64,000 nucleotides of DNA from Martinezella rhizogenes (GCA_013322215.1 JAAMEZ010000058.1:124001-188000), one strand, 5' to 3'. Shown: positions 35,556 through 44,304, numbered from the stretch's first letter. Made by a program: numbers and translations. Notes: generated by a model from the sequence alone, not told the origin.

Positions 35556-36662
35556 TCAGCTGGCCAATTTATCGAGCAGCGACAGCATGACATTGGCGTC
35601 CGGCATGGGCAATACGGCATCGATTTCGGCCGGCAGCAGGCCGGCAATCACGCTGTCTGCATCACCGGTCGCGGTGCCGAGCGGGCCGCGGAATCCGTGC
35701 TTGGTCCAGGCGAGCTCCTGCAATCGCGGACTGATGAGAGCCTCGATCATGCGATCGACCTGTTCGTCGATGGCGATCAGCGGATGCGCGGAATAGACGG
35801 TCGGGTGCGGATAGAGCACAACGGGCTTGGCGCTGTTGCTCGCCTGAACCCTCTTCCAGCGCTGAGGATCGGCGATGATCCACTCCACCAGCTGATTCTC
35901 GTAGCCGACGATCATCGGTTCACCACCGATGCCACCAGCGAGATACTGTTCGAACAGCTTGCCCGACGACGACGACTTGAAACCCATGTTGCGGAAGATC
36001 GCTCGCGCCTTGTCGCCGAACTGCGCGAGACCGTCAGCGCTCGCCACATTGCCGTTCAGGAGGCTCAGCACCAGACCGGAGAACATGAAGCCGGAGTTGG
36101 AGCGGTTCGGATCCGTCGACACGATCCTGGCCTGACCATAAAGCGAATTGACGCCGAGCTTCGACCAGTTCGTGCCGGCGAGCACAGCATCCAGCAGCGC
36201 CTTGAGATCAAGCTGGTGCTGCCCCTCCGGCGTCGTGGTGACGAGCCCCGCCTTGGTCAATCCATCCACCACGGGCTGCCAGGAATAGACGACGACGGGC
36301 GTGTTGAGGATAACGCGGTCATTGCGGATCTTGAGGCCGTTCTGCCGGGCGATATCGACCATGATCGACGAGGAGGGCCAGAGGAAGGCCGGGTTTTGCG
36401 ACAGAAGCGCCTGCTCGCGCACCATCTCCACGGAGCCCGCGACACGGCTGTTGATTTCGAGCCCATGGCTGTGCAGCGCCGAGATCACGTCCGGGTCGGC
36501 GAGGAATGCTTCCTTTTCACCGCCGATGAAGCCGAAGAGCTTGGTGCTGTTGCCGAGCAGCCCCTGCAGCTCCGGCCGGTCCTTGACGGCGAAATAGCCT
36601 CCGGTCCCTGCGACACCGGCGGCAAGAAGCCCTACTCCAAAAGCGCGGCGGGAAATGGCCAT
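35556..36662 (-). CDS. exported solute-binding-like protein of the TelA/VWA cluster
   Basis: 368-aa protein with a signal-like N-terminus containing a twin arginine (SRRAF, residues 4-8) and a hydrophobic stretch to about 25. The body resembles extracellular solute-binding proteins: LWPSSSIMVDIARQ, LNTPVVVYSWQPVVDGL, and a C-terminal SAHPLIAIDEQVDRMIEAL. A parallel WPxS / VDM / PVVLGV order occurs in the VWA lipoprotein of the same operon, so the two may share a binding-protein ancestor. Its ATG overlaps the XpaC-like stop by one base (TGATG). No ABC permease is nearby, so a sensory or scaffold role is more likely than transport (inference). Confidence 0.7.
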   Translation of the reverse strand: MAISRRAFGVGLLAAGVAGTGGYFAVKDRPELQGLLGNSTKLFGFIGGEKEAFLADPDVISALHSHGLEINSRVAGSVEMVREQALLSQNPAFLWPSSSIMVDIARQNGLKIRNDRVILNTPVVVYSWQPVVDGLTKAGLVTTTPEGQHQLDLKALLDAVLAGTNWSKLGVNSLYGQARIVSTDPNRSNSGFMFSGLVLSLLNGNVASADGLAQFGDKARAIFRNMGFKSSSSGKLFEQYLAGGIGGEPMIVGYENQLVEWIIADPQRWKRVQASNSAKPVVLYPHPTVYSAHPLIAIDEQVDRMIEALISPRLQELAWTKHGFRGPLGTATGDADSVIAGLLPAEIDAVLPMPDANVMLSLLDKLAS

Positions 36663-37279
36663 CAGCGTCCTATGTCCTCTTTGAGCGAGGCCTGTATCAG
36701 GCGCAGCTCCGTATCAAGCGTATCGAGCCTGTCTTCAACCAGGCTGTCGGAATAATGTACGAAAGCGTCTTCCAGCTTGGTCAGAACGAGGCCGACCTCC
36801 TGCAGGCGTGCGGCATCCGGCTGGCGTTTCGCCTCGATGACGGCAAATCCCTCCGCTACCTCCGCCGCGCGCGGCAAATAATAGCTGAGGAACCGCCGGA
36901 CGGTGCCGGCGCTTTCCGGATTGGCCTCGACCTTGGCGAAGACGTCGGCGGCAATTTCCGCCAGATGCCGCACCCGTTTTGCCACATCCTTGCTGCCGAT
37001 CTGTTTTGCCGATGCTTCGAGCCTCTCGGCTGCAGGTGCCGCCGTGCTCAACAGATCGCGAGCAAACTCCATACGTCCCCTGCCGATCGCCTTGGCATCC
37101 AGCCCCTCGAACATGCGTTTCGGCGCGAGGACGAAGATCAGACCGACAAAAACGAAAAGACCGATGATCGCTGCGATCCATATCGGCATGCCGGCGAAGA
37201 AGCTGAGCACGGGAACAACGATCGCGGCAGCGAGCCCCGCCACGATCCAATTCCAGTCATTGCCGAACCAATTGCGCAT
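36662..37279 (-). CDS. XpaC-like (5-bromo-4-chloroindolyl phosphate hydrolysis family) membrane protein
   Basis: 205-aa protein with two N-terminal membrane helices (about 10-29 and 32-51), a KRMFEGLDAKAIGRGRMEFARDLL segment and a long helical cytoplasmic domain. This architecture and the pairing with TelA match the XpaC family, whose biochemical role is unknown despite the historical name. ATG 37279 is chosen. Its stop overlaps the next gene by one base. The 108-bp spacer before it holds a dispersed palindromic repeat. Confidence 0.72.
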   Translation of the reverse strand: MRNWFGNDWNWIVAGLAAAIVVPVLSFFAGMPIWIAAIIGLFVFVGLIFVLAPKRMFEGLDAKAIGRGRMEFARDLLSTAAPAAERLEASAKQIGSKDVAKRVRHLAEIAADVFAKVEANPESAGTVRRFLSYYLPRAAEVAEGFAVIEAKRQPDAARLQEVGLVLTKLEDAFVHYSDSLVEDRLDTLDTELRLIQASLKEDIGR

Positions 37280-37288
37280 TATCGTCCT

Positions 37289-37360
37289 AGAGCAATTCCG
37301 GCAAAAGTGCGAAGCGGCTTTGCGTCCGGAATTGCGTGAAAACAAAGAGATAGGGCATTT
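37289..37360. repeat. dispersed palindromic repeat, copy A
   Basis: A 72-bp element with inverted ends (AGCAATTCCGG ... CCGGAATTGC). It matches the reverse complement of 43747-43818 at most positions. It lies inside the TelA operon, between the VWA and XpaC-like genes, and could fold in mRNA. Similar intergenic palindromes are widespread in Rhizobium genomes. Confidence 0.8.
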
Positions 37361-37387
37361 CCGTTCCTCCGTTTAAACAGAAATACC

Positions 37388-38962
37388 CTAGTTGTAGCCG
37401 CGCACCGCCCGGAATGCGCTGACCAGATCGCCACGGCCGTCGAAGACGCGCGCTGAGGTCTCTTGCGCGAGGGCGTCGAGCTGCCGCTTGTCCGCATCGC
37501 CGAAAGTGATACCGAACACGGGCACATGCGGGCTCACAGATGCCCAGCGGCTCATGAAATAGCCGTTGGCATCGTCGGATTTCCCATCGGTCATGATGAC
37601 GATCGCTGGCAGGTAGGACGACAGCTCTTGCGTCGACTTCATCCAGTCGAGCGCCTTGCTCGCACAGGCATACATATCGGTTCCGCCGCCCGCATGCTGA
37701 CGCGAGACCCTTTCCACTAAAGTCTTCTGCTGATCGGGCCTTCCCGTCGCCTCGATGGTGGTGCGCACAGTGGCGTCGAAGGGAATGACCATGATGCGAT
37801 CGGCGGGCGTCCATTGTGCCAGAACCTTGCCGGTCTCGTCGGGGTTGAACAGGAACTGCATGGCAGCCTGCAGCTGCTCCTCGCCCTTACCCGCCATCGA
37901 GCCCGAAAAATCGAGGCAGAGAGCCGTCAGCGAAGGCTTGCGCAATGCGACCTGATAGAGATCCAGCGCTTGACGGATCATGGCCGGCTCCGGCATGCGG
38001 ATGGCCGTCACGATCCGGGTCGGATCGAAATTCCATGTCGAGTCCGGCTTCGCGGCGATATCGGAGAGCGGGATGCGGCGGCCCGTATCGGCGATGCGCT
38101 TCTGCACCGGGGCGGAGCGCAAATAGTCGACGAGCTGATTGAAGAAAGTCTCGACCTCCTGCCCTCGCCCATGATCGACAAAGCCGATCGGCGAATCGGC
38201 AACGACGACGCCATCGGCCGGGTAGATGGCATAAAGCGGCTCCTTGCCCATGCCGGTAAGCTTATCGTTGGTTTCCTTCAGGATCGCTTCGTAATTCCAC
38301 ATGGCGTCGTAAAGCACGCCCTTGCCGGCAGACTCCGTATAGAGATCCGCAAGCCAGCCCGACGAGCCCGAGGAACGCTCGACACCGCCAAGCAACGCGC
38401 GAACTGCGCTCTGGACATCGGGCTTGTCGAGATCGCCCGGCTCGATAACGAGCTTGTTGCCGAGCGCACTCGACAGCATGGCAAGATAAGCGCTGGCGCC
38501 GGAGTTGGATTGCGTGGCCGAGGTCATGAGGAACTTCAGCGAGCCGCTCTTCACCGCCGCCAATATGTCTTTCATATAGACCGGCTTGCCGACCCAGCCG
38601 AGCGCCTCGGCCTTGGATTTGCGCACACCGAGAACGACAGGCATCTGCGCGACCGATGTCAGCGACTTCACCCGGCGCTTGGTATCGAACATGTCGACCC
38701 AGACACCCGACGCCGGCCAGACGGCATCCTGCTCGACACCCTGCTCGCTCTGGAGTGCCAGGCCGATATCCAGCGTGCCCTCGTATGAGAAGCTGCAGGT
38801 CGTCTTCTTCTCCTTGCAGAACTCTTCGACGATCGGCTGCAGCACGGTGTTTTCCGAGCCGGAAATGATCGAGAACTTCGAGACCTGTCCGCCGACATTG
38901 CAGCCGCTCAACAGGAGCGCGGCCGCCAGGGTCAGCGCGGTAGCAAAAGTGCGGATTGCCAT
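37388..38962 (-). CDS. lipoprotein with binding-protein-like region and C-terminal VWA domain
   Basis: 524 aa. The lipobox LLSGC places the acylated Cys at C21. Residues about 30-330 look like an extracellular solute-binding fold (FSIISGSENTVLQPIVEEF, VWPASGVWVDMF, YAIYPADGVVVADSPIGFVDH). The C-terminal von Willebrand A domain has a complete MIDAS: DFSGS at 351-355, T428 (GGGTDM) and D459 (MTDGKSD). It is thus a membrane-anchored periplasmic protein that should bind a metal-dependent ligand. It starts 4 bp after the telA stop. Confidence 0.8.
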   Translation of the reverse strand: MAIRTFATALTLAAALLLSGCNVGGQVSKFSIISGSENTVLQPIVEEFCKEKKTTCSFSYEGTLDIGLALQSEQGVEQDAVWPASGVWVDMFDTKRRVKSLTSVAQMPVVLGVRKSKAEALGWVGKPVYMKDILAAVKSGSLKFLMTSATQSNSGASAYLAMLSSALGNKLVIEPGDLDKPDVQSAVRALLGGVERSSGSSGWLADLYTESAGKGVLYDAMWNYEAILKETNDKLTGMGKEPLYAIYPADGVVVADSPIGFVDHGRGQEVETFFNQLVDYLRSAPVQKRIADTGRRIPLSDIAAKPDSTWNFDPTRIVTAIRMPEPAMIRQALDLYQVALRKPSLTALCLDFSGSMAGKGEEQLQAAMQFLFNPDETGKVLAQWTPADRIMVIPFDATVRTTIEATGRPDQQKTLVERVSRQHAGGGTDMYACASKALDWMKSTQELSSYLPAIVIMTDGKSDDANGYFMSRWASVSPHVPVFGITFGDADKRQLDALAQETSARVFDGRGDLVSAFRAVRGYN

Positions 38963-38966
38963 GGAT

Positions 38967-40046
38967 TCACCGCGCCTCGATCATCGCCTTTTTGAGCTCA
39001 ATGGTCATTTTCTGCATCCGCTGTTCGGCTTCGGCCCGCTTGGCGCGGCCATCCTCCTGAACCTTCAGAACGCCGCCGATCGTGTCGATCAGGTCGCGAT
39101 TGGCGGCGGCGAGCGTATCGATATCCACGATACCGCGCTGCGATTGCTGTTCTATGGCGATCGCCTGATCCTTCATCATTTTCGATGCCTGGCGGATCAT
39201 GTCATTGGTGGCGTCGGTGACGGTCTTCTGCAGTTCGAGGGCCGACTTCTGCTGGGTGAGGCCGAGCAGAATCACCATCTTCTGCTTCCAGGCCGGCACA
39301 GTCAGCGCCGACGTCGCCTGCAGATTTTCGATCAGCGTTTCATCGCCCGACTGGACGATGCGGATCTGCGGCAATTGCTGGATACCAAGCTGGCGGGCCT
39401 GTTGCAGGTAGAAAACCCGCTTTTCCAGCCGGTCGAGTGCCTGAAGGCTGTCCTGATAGACCTGCGCCTCCAGCATGCCGCCACCGGGATTGGCCGAAGC
39501 CGCATCAGCGGCACTTTTCAGCCGGGGAAGTTCGTTCGCGCGAAAACGCTCGGCGAAATCCTTGCCAGCTTGGACATAGGCATCGAGCTGTACGATCGAT
39601 TGCTTGGTCTCTTCATGCAGGTCGTCCAGAAGGGCGATGTCCCGGCGCAAAACATCCTTGTGACGGTCAAGCTCTAGCCCGATGCGGTCGATCTGGCCGG
39701 CCACGTCCTCGAACTGCTCCTTGAAACGCTCCAGCTTGGCCCGGAACGAGGAAAACATCCGCGACAGGAAACCTTCGTCCTTCAGCGAGGCCGGATCGAG
39801 CTTCTTCGATTTGACGATGATATCGGTCAACAGCTTGCCGACTTCGCCGAGATCGCGGTTGCGCACCTCGCGCAGGATACGGTCGGAATAGTCGGAAACG
39901 GCCTGCTGGGCACGGTCGCCATAAACGGAAATGCCGGCGCGGTCGGTCAGATCGATGCTGTCACCGATGCGGGCGATCTCAGCCGGATCAGCGACGGCGA
40001 CCGGCAGAATGTTGTTGGAACCGGTGGAAATATCGATATTGCTCAT
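38967..40046 (-). CDS. TelA-family toxic anion resistance protein
   Basis: 359-aa, largely helical cytosolic protein of the TelA/KlaA family, linked in plasmids and firmicutes to tellurite and other stress resistance; the mechanism is unknown. Core segments KLDRHKDVLRRDIALLDDLHE, AYVQAGKDFAERFR and TVPAWKQKMVILLGLTQQKSALELQK match the family. ATG 40046 gives MSNIDISTG. First gene of a four-gene operon (TelA, VWA lipoprotein, XpaC-like, binding-protein-like). Confidence 0.88.
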   Translation of the reverse strand: MSNIDISTGSNNILPVAVADPAEIARIGDSIDLTDRAGISVYGDRAQQAVSDYSDRILREVRNRDLGEVGKLLTDIIVKSKKLDPASLKDEGFLSRMFSSFRAKLERFKEQFEDVAGQIDRIGLELDRHKDVLRRDIALLDDLHEETKQSIVQLDAYVQAGKDFAERFRANELPRLKSAADAASANPGGGMLEAQVYQDSLQALDRLEKRVFYLQQARQLGIQQLPQIRIVQSGDETLIENLQATSALTVPAWKQKMVILLGLTQQKSALELQKTVTDATNDMIRQASKMMKDQAIAIEQQSQRGIVDIDTLAAANRDLIDTIGGVLKVQEDGRAKRAEAEQRMQKMTIELKKAMIEAR

Positions 40047-40139
40047 AGGTCGTGCTTTCTCGTCCATAGACGCGGAGCCGACCGCAAAAATTGCCAATCG
40101 CCCCCAAGACGATGCCCCCGCGCGCCCCACTACAATTCC

Positions 40140-40202
40140 TGATCGGCACAGAGAGAAGCTACACTTACCTCTGCGTGCCGATCATTTCACACAATAGTGA
40201 AA
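40140..40202. promoter_or_regulatory. two inverted repeats upstream of the telA-like gene
   Basis: TGATCGGCAC (40140-40149) and GTGCCGATCA (40175-40184) form perfect 10-bp arms 25 nt apart. Next to them TTTCAC (40185-40190) and GTGAAA (40197-40202) form a second, 6-bp repeat. They lie between the eipB stop and the telA start, so they are either an eipB terminator without a U run or operator/leader elements of the TelA operon. Confidence 0.55.
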
Positions 40203-40257
40203 CTTGGATCACAGTTTTATGACAAGGATTTCGCATCGAGGGAGCGCTACGAGAAAG

Positions 40258-41085
40258 CTATTGGCACGCCTTGTTGTCGAGAACCTCGAGCTTGGTGAGC
40301 TTGCCGGTCAGCACGAAGTCGCCATAGTCCATGGTGAGGTCGCGCGTGATGCCGTTCTCATAGAGCTTGAAAGACATGCGATAGACCGGCATGGCGTCGC
40401 CCGTGGACTTTTCATTGAAATAAGCCACGGTCACCGGCCAGAAAGGCGTCTTGGAGAAGGCGCCAGCCTTGTCGGCATCGGGATCATCCGTTGCTGGCGT
40501 CTGTTCCTTGCCGACGACAGTGGTCGCGATCAGCGGCTTGTCGCCGTCATCGGAACCGTCAAAGACCTGTGCCTCGAAGAAGTTCTTGCCGAGCTTCGCA
40601 TTGTGGATGATGTCGAGCATATGCTCCGTCGGGAAGCGGCTCTCGATGATCTGGACCTGTTTGTTGTGCGGCTGCGTGAGATCGACCTTGATACCCTTCT
40701 GGTCGTCGCTTGCGGCGCCGCGCACATCCTTGTCGAGCTGATTGTCGGTAAAGGACTTGGTCTCGAAACGGAACAGGCGCTTGCCGAGATCCTCGAAGGT
40801 CGTCGTCTGCTGGTCGCTGACGCGGGTGGAATCGCCAGTGTCGATCTTCGTTACGAAGCGGAAATTGGTGGTGAATCCGGTACAATCGGAGCCTTCGAAC
40901 TCATAGACCATGCGGCCGACCATGCCGGAAATTCCGGACCGATCGGAAGCATCCTTCAGTTCGAGATCATAGACGGCGCGATGCGCGATCAGTCCGCTCG
41001 GGCCGGCCGCATAGGCTGCCGAAGTACCCAGTGACAGAATGCTCAGGCCCGAAACGATGGAAGCAGCAAGACTCGAGCGGAACAT
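40258..41085 (-). CDS. eipB: EipB-family cell envelope integrity protein (DUF1849)
   Basis: 275-aa periplasmic protein with a signal peptide ending near A27 (AAYAA). C68 (SDCTGF) and C274 near the C-terminus match the disulfide pair described for Brucella EipB, a beta-spiral protein needed for envelope integrity. GLIAHRAVYDLEL and the WPVTVAYFNE segment are family-typical. It is monocistronic in appearance. Confidence 0.88.
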   Translation of the reverse strand: MFRSSLAASIVSGLSILSLGTSAAYAAGPSGLIAHRAVYDLELKDASDRSGISGMVGRMVYEFEGSDCTGFTTNFRFVTKIDTGDSTRVSDQQTTTFEDLGKRLFRFETKSFTDNQLDKDVRGAASDDQKGIKVDLTQPHNKQVQIIESRFPTEHMLDIIHNAKLGKNFFEAQVFDGSDDGDKPLIATTVVGKEQTPATDDPDADKAGAFSKTPFWPVTVAYFNEKSTGDAMPVYRMSFKLYENGITRDLTMDYGDFVLTGKLTKLEVLDNKACQ

Positions 41086-41220
41086 TCATTATCTCCTGTT
41101 GGACTCGCACGCGATGTTATAAGAACGCTTTCGGCTGAAACGAGGCTGCCGATCCTAAGTGACGGAATTTAGTCTTGATGCCGGATTTTTGAAGTTTTTA
41201 CAACAAAACGGGAGATGAAA

Positions 41221-41688
41221 ATGTCCGACGCTATCGAGGGCCGCCTGAAGGAACTCGGCATCGCTCTGCCGCAAGCTGCAGCACCAGCTGCCAACTACGT
41301 TCCCTATGTCATCAGCGGCAATCTCCTCTATCTCTCCGGCCAGCTACCGATGGAAAATGGCAAGATCGGCGTGACAGGTCATCTCGGGAAGGATGTGGAC
41401 GTTGCCGGCGGACAACGCGCAGCCGAACTCTGCGCCATCAACATTCTCGCCCAGGCGAAGGCTGCTCTTGGCGGCGATCTCGGCCGCATCAGGCGCCTGA
41501 TCAAGCTGAACGGCTTCGTCGCCTCGACCCCTGATTTCGTCGAGCAGCACCTTGTCATCAACGGCGCTTCGAATCTTCTGGCAAACGTACTCGGCGAAGC
41601 CGGCAAGCATGCCCGTGCCGCCGTCGGCATGGCAGCCCTGCCGCTCAATGCCGCCGTTGAAATCGATGCCATTCTGGAAATCGCCTGA
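41221..41688 (+). CDS. RidA/YjgF-family protein
   Basis: 155-aa protein of the larger YjgF-like subgroup, opening with IEGRLKELGIALP and GNLLYLSGQLP. RidA proper hydrolyses reactive enamines/imines; the classical catalytic Arg context is not obvious here, so activity is uncertain. ATG 41221 has GGGAG six bases upstream; ATG 41215 is too close to it. The stop overlaps the next start (TGATG). Confidence 0.85.
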   Translation: MSDAIEGRLKELGIALPQAAAPAANYVPYVISGNLLYLSGQLPMENGKIGVTGHLGKDVDVAGGQRAAELCAINILAQAKAALGGDLGRIRRLIKLNGFVASTPDFVEQHLVINGASNLLANVLGEAGKHARAAVGMAALPLNAAVEIDAILEIA

Positions 41689-42407
41689 TGAGCAAGCTTG
41701 CCTGGTTGACCGAGCGTCCCGTCGCTCACCGCGGCTATCATGACATGAACAAGCAAGTCTGGGAGAATACGCTCTCGGCCTTCAGCCGCGCCATCGAGGC
41801 GGGCTTTGCCATCGAATGCGACCTGCACTATGCCTCGGACGGCGTTCCGGTCGTCTTCCATGACGACGATCTGCAGCGCGTCTGCAACCTGCCCGGCGAA
41901 GTGCGCGAGCGCACCTCGGCCGAACTGGGCTTGCTCTCGATAGGCGGCACGAAGGACAAGATCCCGACGCTGAAGCAGCTCCTGCAGCTTTGCGACGGCA
42001 AGGTGCCGCTGGTGCTGGAGCTGAAGGGACGCGAGGGCGACGACGAGGGCTTTGCCGAATCCGTTCTTGAAGTACTCGAAGACTACAAGGGACATGTGGC
42101 CCTGATGAGCTTCGACCATTGGCTGCTCAAGGACCTCAAAAGCCTGGAAGCGCCCTACCCTGTGGGATTGACGGCCGAAGGAAACAAGCCTGAGACGTTT
42201 TTTCAGCATGACGAAGCCATGCATCTTGGGCTAGACTTCATTTCATACTTCTACGGCCACCTGCCGAACCCCTTTGTCACGGCGCAGCGCCAGCGCGGCA
42301 TTCCGGTCATCACCTGGACCGTGCGCGACGAAGCGGCCCGCAAACATACATTTGCCAATGCAGATCAGATGACCTTCGAAGGTTTTGACCCGCGCATAGT
42401 CTCGTAA
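41688..42407 (+). CDS. glycerophosphodiester phosphodiesterase
   Basis: 239-aa GDPD TIM-barrel enzyme hydrolysing deacylated phospholipids to glycerol 3-phosphate. Catalytic HRG (H14-R15), ENTL, the metal pair E43/D45 (IECDLH) and H58-D59 are all present. No signal peptide, so cytosolic. It is translationally coupled to the RidA-like gene by a one-base overlap. Confidence 0.9.
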   Translation: MSKLAWLTERPVAHRGYHDMNKQVWENTLSAFSRAIEAGFAIECDLHYASDGVPVVFHDDDLQRVCNLPGEVRERTSAELGLLSIGGTKDKIPTLKQLLQLCDGKVPLVLELKGREGDDEGFAESVLEVLEDYKGHVALMSFDHWLLKDLKSLEAPYPVGLTAEGNKPETFFQHDEAMHLGLDFISYFYGHLPNPFVTAQRQRGIPVITWTVRDEAARKHTFANADQMTFEGFDPRIVS

Positions 42408-42432
42408 ATCGGGATCGACTGAAGGAGAGGCT

Positions 42433-42531
42433 TTGCGCAAACCCAAATTATCGCTGCGCCTGTGGCGCGTCCCATTGGACGCATGGCGCAGCGGTGAGAG
42501 CCCTCCCTTCCTTCTTAGCGCAAGAGTTTGA
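42433..42531 (+). CDS. possible 32-aa leader or small protein coupled to the next gene
   Basis: TTG 42433 is preceded at good spacing by AAGGAGAG. The frame reads MRKPKLSLRLWRVPLDAWRS and continues to TGA at 42529-42531, which overlaps the ATG of the transferase gene (TGATG). That downstream ATG lacks its own purine-rich site, so translation may depend on this ORF. The peptide is basic and not recognised. It is too short to be sure it is expressed. Confidence 0.4.
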   Translation: MRKPKLSLRLWRVPLDAWRSGESPPFLLSARV

Positions 42532-43718
42532 TGACAGACGAATTATCCATTCGAGTCGAACGATCCTTCAAGAATATCGCCCCGGAGAGCTGGTCCAAGC
42601 TGGCCGGAGCGTCCAGAACCGGCAGCGTGCTGCCGTACAATCCCTTTGTCTCGCACGCCTTCCTCTCATCGCTGGAGGAGTCCGGCTCCGCGACCGACAA
42701 GACCGGCTGGCTCGGCAATCACCTGCTGCTGGAAACCGATAGCGGTCAATTGCTCGGCGCCGTCGTGGGCTACCTGAAGAGCCATAGCCAGGGCGAATAT
42801 GTCTTCGACCATGGCTGGGCCGACGCCTTCGAACGGGCCGGCGGCCGCTATTATCCGAAGCTGCAATGCTCCATTCCCTTCACGCCCGCCACCGGGCCGC
42901 GGCTGCTTGTTGCCGAGGGACAGGACCGCAGCGTACTGCAGCCGGCGTTGGCCGAAAGCCTCAAGGAAGTCACCCGGCAGCTCGGTGTTTCCTCGGCGCA
43001 CATTACATTCCTGCCGGAAAACGAAGCCTCCGTCTTCGACGGCGATGGCTATCTGCATCGCACCGATCAGCAGTTTCACTTCATCAACGAAGGCTACCCC
43101 AATCACGACGCCTTCCTTGAGACGCTGGCCTCCCGCAAGCGCAAGGCCTTGAAGAAAGAACGGCGCGCGGCAGTCGAGCATGGCATTACCATCGACTGGC
43201 TGACCGGCAGCGATCTCACCGAAAACATCTGGGACCAGTTCTTCGCCTTCTACATGGATACTGGCAGCCGCAAATGGGGCCGCCCCTATCTCACCCGGAA
43301 ATTCTATTCGTTGATCGGCGAGCGGATGCCAGAGGATATTTTGCTCGTCATGGCGAAGCGCGAGGGCCGCTACATCGCCGGCGCCATCAATTTCATCGGC
43401 GGCGAGACACTGTACGGCCGGCACTGGGGCTGCATCGAAGATCATCCCTTCCTGCATTTCGAGGTCTGCTATCATCAGGCGATCGATTTCGCGCTGAATA
43501 AAGGATTGAAGCGGGTAGAAGCCGGCGCTCAGGGCGAGCACAAGCTGGCGCGCGGCTATCTTCCGGTCATCACCCATTCGGCGCACTATATCGACCATCA
43601 GGGCCTGCGGCGTGCCGTTGCCGATTACTTGAAACATGAGCGGGAACAGGTGGAGGAGATGAGCGAAATCCTCTCCGAGCACAGCCCCTTTCGCAAAGGC
43701 GAGCGGCAGGATATCTAG
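42531..43718 (+). CDS. FemAB/GNAT-like N-acyltransferase (DUF482 family)
   Basis: 395-aa protein of the family often labelled peptidoglycan-biosynthesis/GNAT (PF04339-like). Visible are the N-terminal PYNPFVSHAFLSSLEESG, the central RKRKALKKERR helix and GETLYGRHWGCIEDHPFLHFE, with a late GAQGEHKLARGY. The substrate is unknown. ATG 42531 is chosen over a TTG one codon upstream. No ribosome-binding site is seen apart from the overlapping small ORF. Confidence 0.82.
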   Translation: MTDELSIRVERSFKNIAPESWSKLAGASRTGSVLPYNPFVSHAFLSSLEESGSATDKTGWLGNHLLLETDSGQLLGAVVGYLKSHSQGEYVFDHGWADAFERAGGRYYPKLQCSIPFTPATGPRLLVAEGQDRSVLQPALAESLKEVTRQLGVSSAHITFLPENEASVFDGDGYLHRTDQQFHFINEGYPNHDAFLETLASRKRKALKKERRAAVEHGITIDWLTGSDLTENIWDQFFAFYMDTGSRKWGRPYLTRKFYSLIGERMPEDILLVMAKREGRYIAGAINFIGGETLYGRHWGCIEDHPFLHFEVCYHQAIDFALNKGLKRVEAGAQGEHKLARGYLPVITHSAHYIDHQGLRRAVADYLKHEREQVEEMSEILSEHSPFRKGERQDI

Positions 43719-43746
43719 GGTTTTTCCGCTTTTCTTCGAATCGCGA

Positions 43747-43818
43747 AAACGCTCTATCTTTTTGTTTTTACGCAATTCCGGACGGAAAACCGCTATACAC
43801 TTTTCCTGGAATTGCTCC
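43747..43818. repeat. dispersed palindromic repeat, copy B
   Basis: Inverted-orientation partner of 37289-37360. Shared core on the complementary strand: GAGCAATTCC, AAAAGTG, GCGG, CCGTCCGGAATTGCGT and AAAACAAA, with GATAGxGC at the end. It lies in the spacer before the HIT gene. Confidence 0.8.
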
Positions 43819-43861
43819 AGCTGTTCTGGACAACCGCAAACGCAAGACGAGGAGACACTGG

Positions 43862-44290
43862 ATGACCAGCCCCGCCTATGACGACAACAATATCTTCGCG
43901 AAGATCCTGAAGGGCGAGATCCCGTCGTACCGCGTCTACGAGGATGAGCACACCGTTGCCTTCATGGATGTGATGCCGCAGTCGCCGGGCCATACGCTGG
44001 TGCTGCCGAAATCCCCCTCCCGCAACATTCTCGACGCCGACCCGGCTGCATTACAGCACGCGATCACCGTGGTTCAGAAGATCGCCGTTGCGGTTCAGGA
44101 AGCCTTCGAAGCTGACGGCGTCTATATCGCCCAGTTCAACGAGCCGTCTGCCGGCCAGACCGTCTTCCATCTGCATTTTCATGTCATTCCACGCCTGGAG
44201 GGTGTCGCGCTTAAGCCGCATTCCGGCAAGATGGAGGATGGCGCGGTGCTGGCGGAAAACGCCAGGAAGATCATCGAAGCGCTGGCCTGA
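43862..44290 (+). CDS. HIT-family nucleotide hydrolase (HINT-like)
   Basis: 142-aa histidine-triad protein. The catalytic triad HLHFH is H103-H105-H107 in VFHLHFHVIPR. DDNNIFAKILKGEIP at the start is typical of HINT proteins, which cleave nucleoside phosphoramidates. It is followed after 14 bp by a Dabb-family gene, likely an operon. Confidence 0.92.
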   Translation: MTSPAYDDNNIFAKILKGEIPSYRVYEDEHTVAFMDVMPQSPGHTLVLPKSPSRNILDADPAALQHAITVVQKIAVAVQEAFEADGVYIAQFNEPSAGQTVFHLHFHVIPRLEGVALKPHSGKMEDGAVLAENARKIIEALA

Positions 44291-44304
44291 GCGGGAGGCG
44301 CCTC

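Noticed and set aside
42528..42530. TTG as start of the FemAB/GNAT-like gene
   Set aside because: The next codon is ATG and overlaps the small ORF's stop, making ATG 42531 the better choice.
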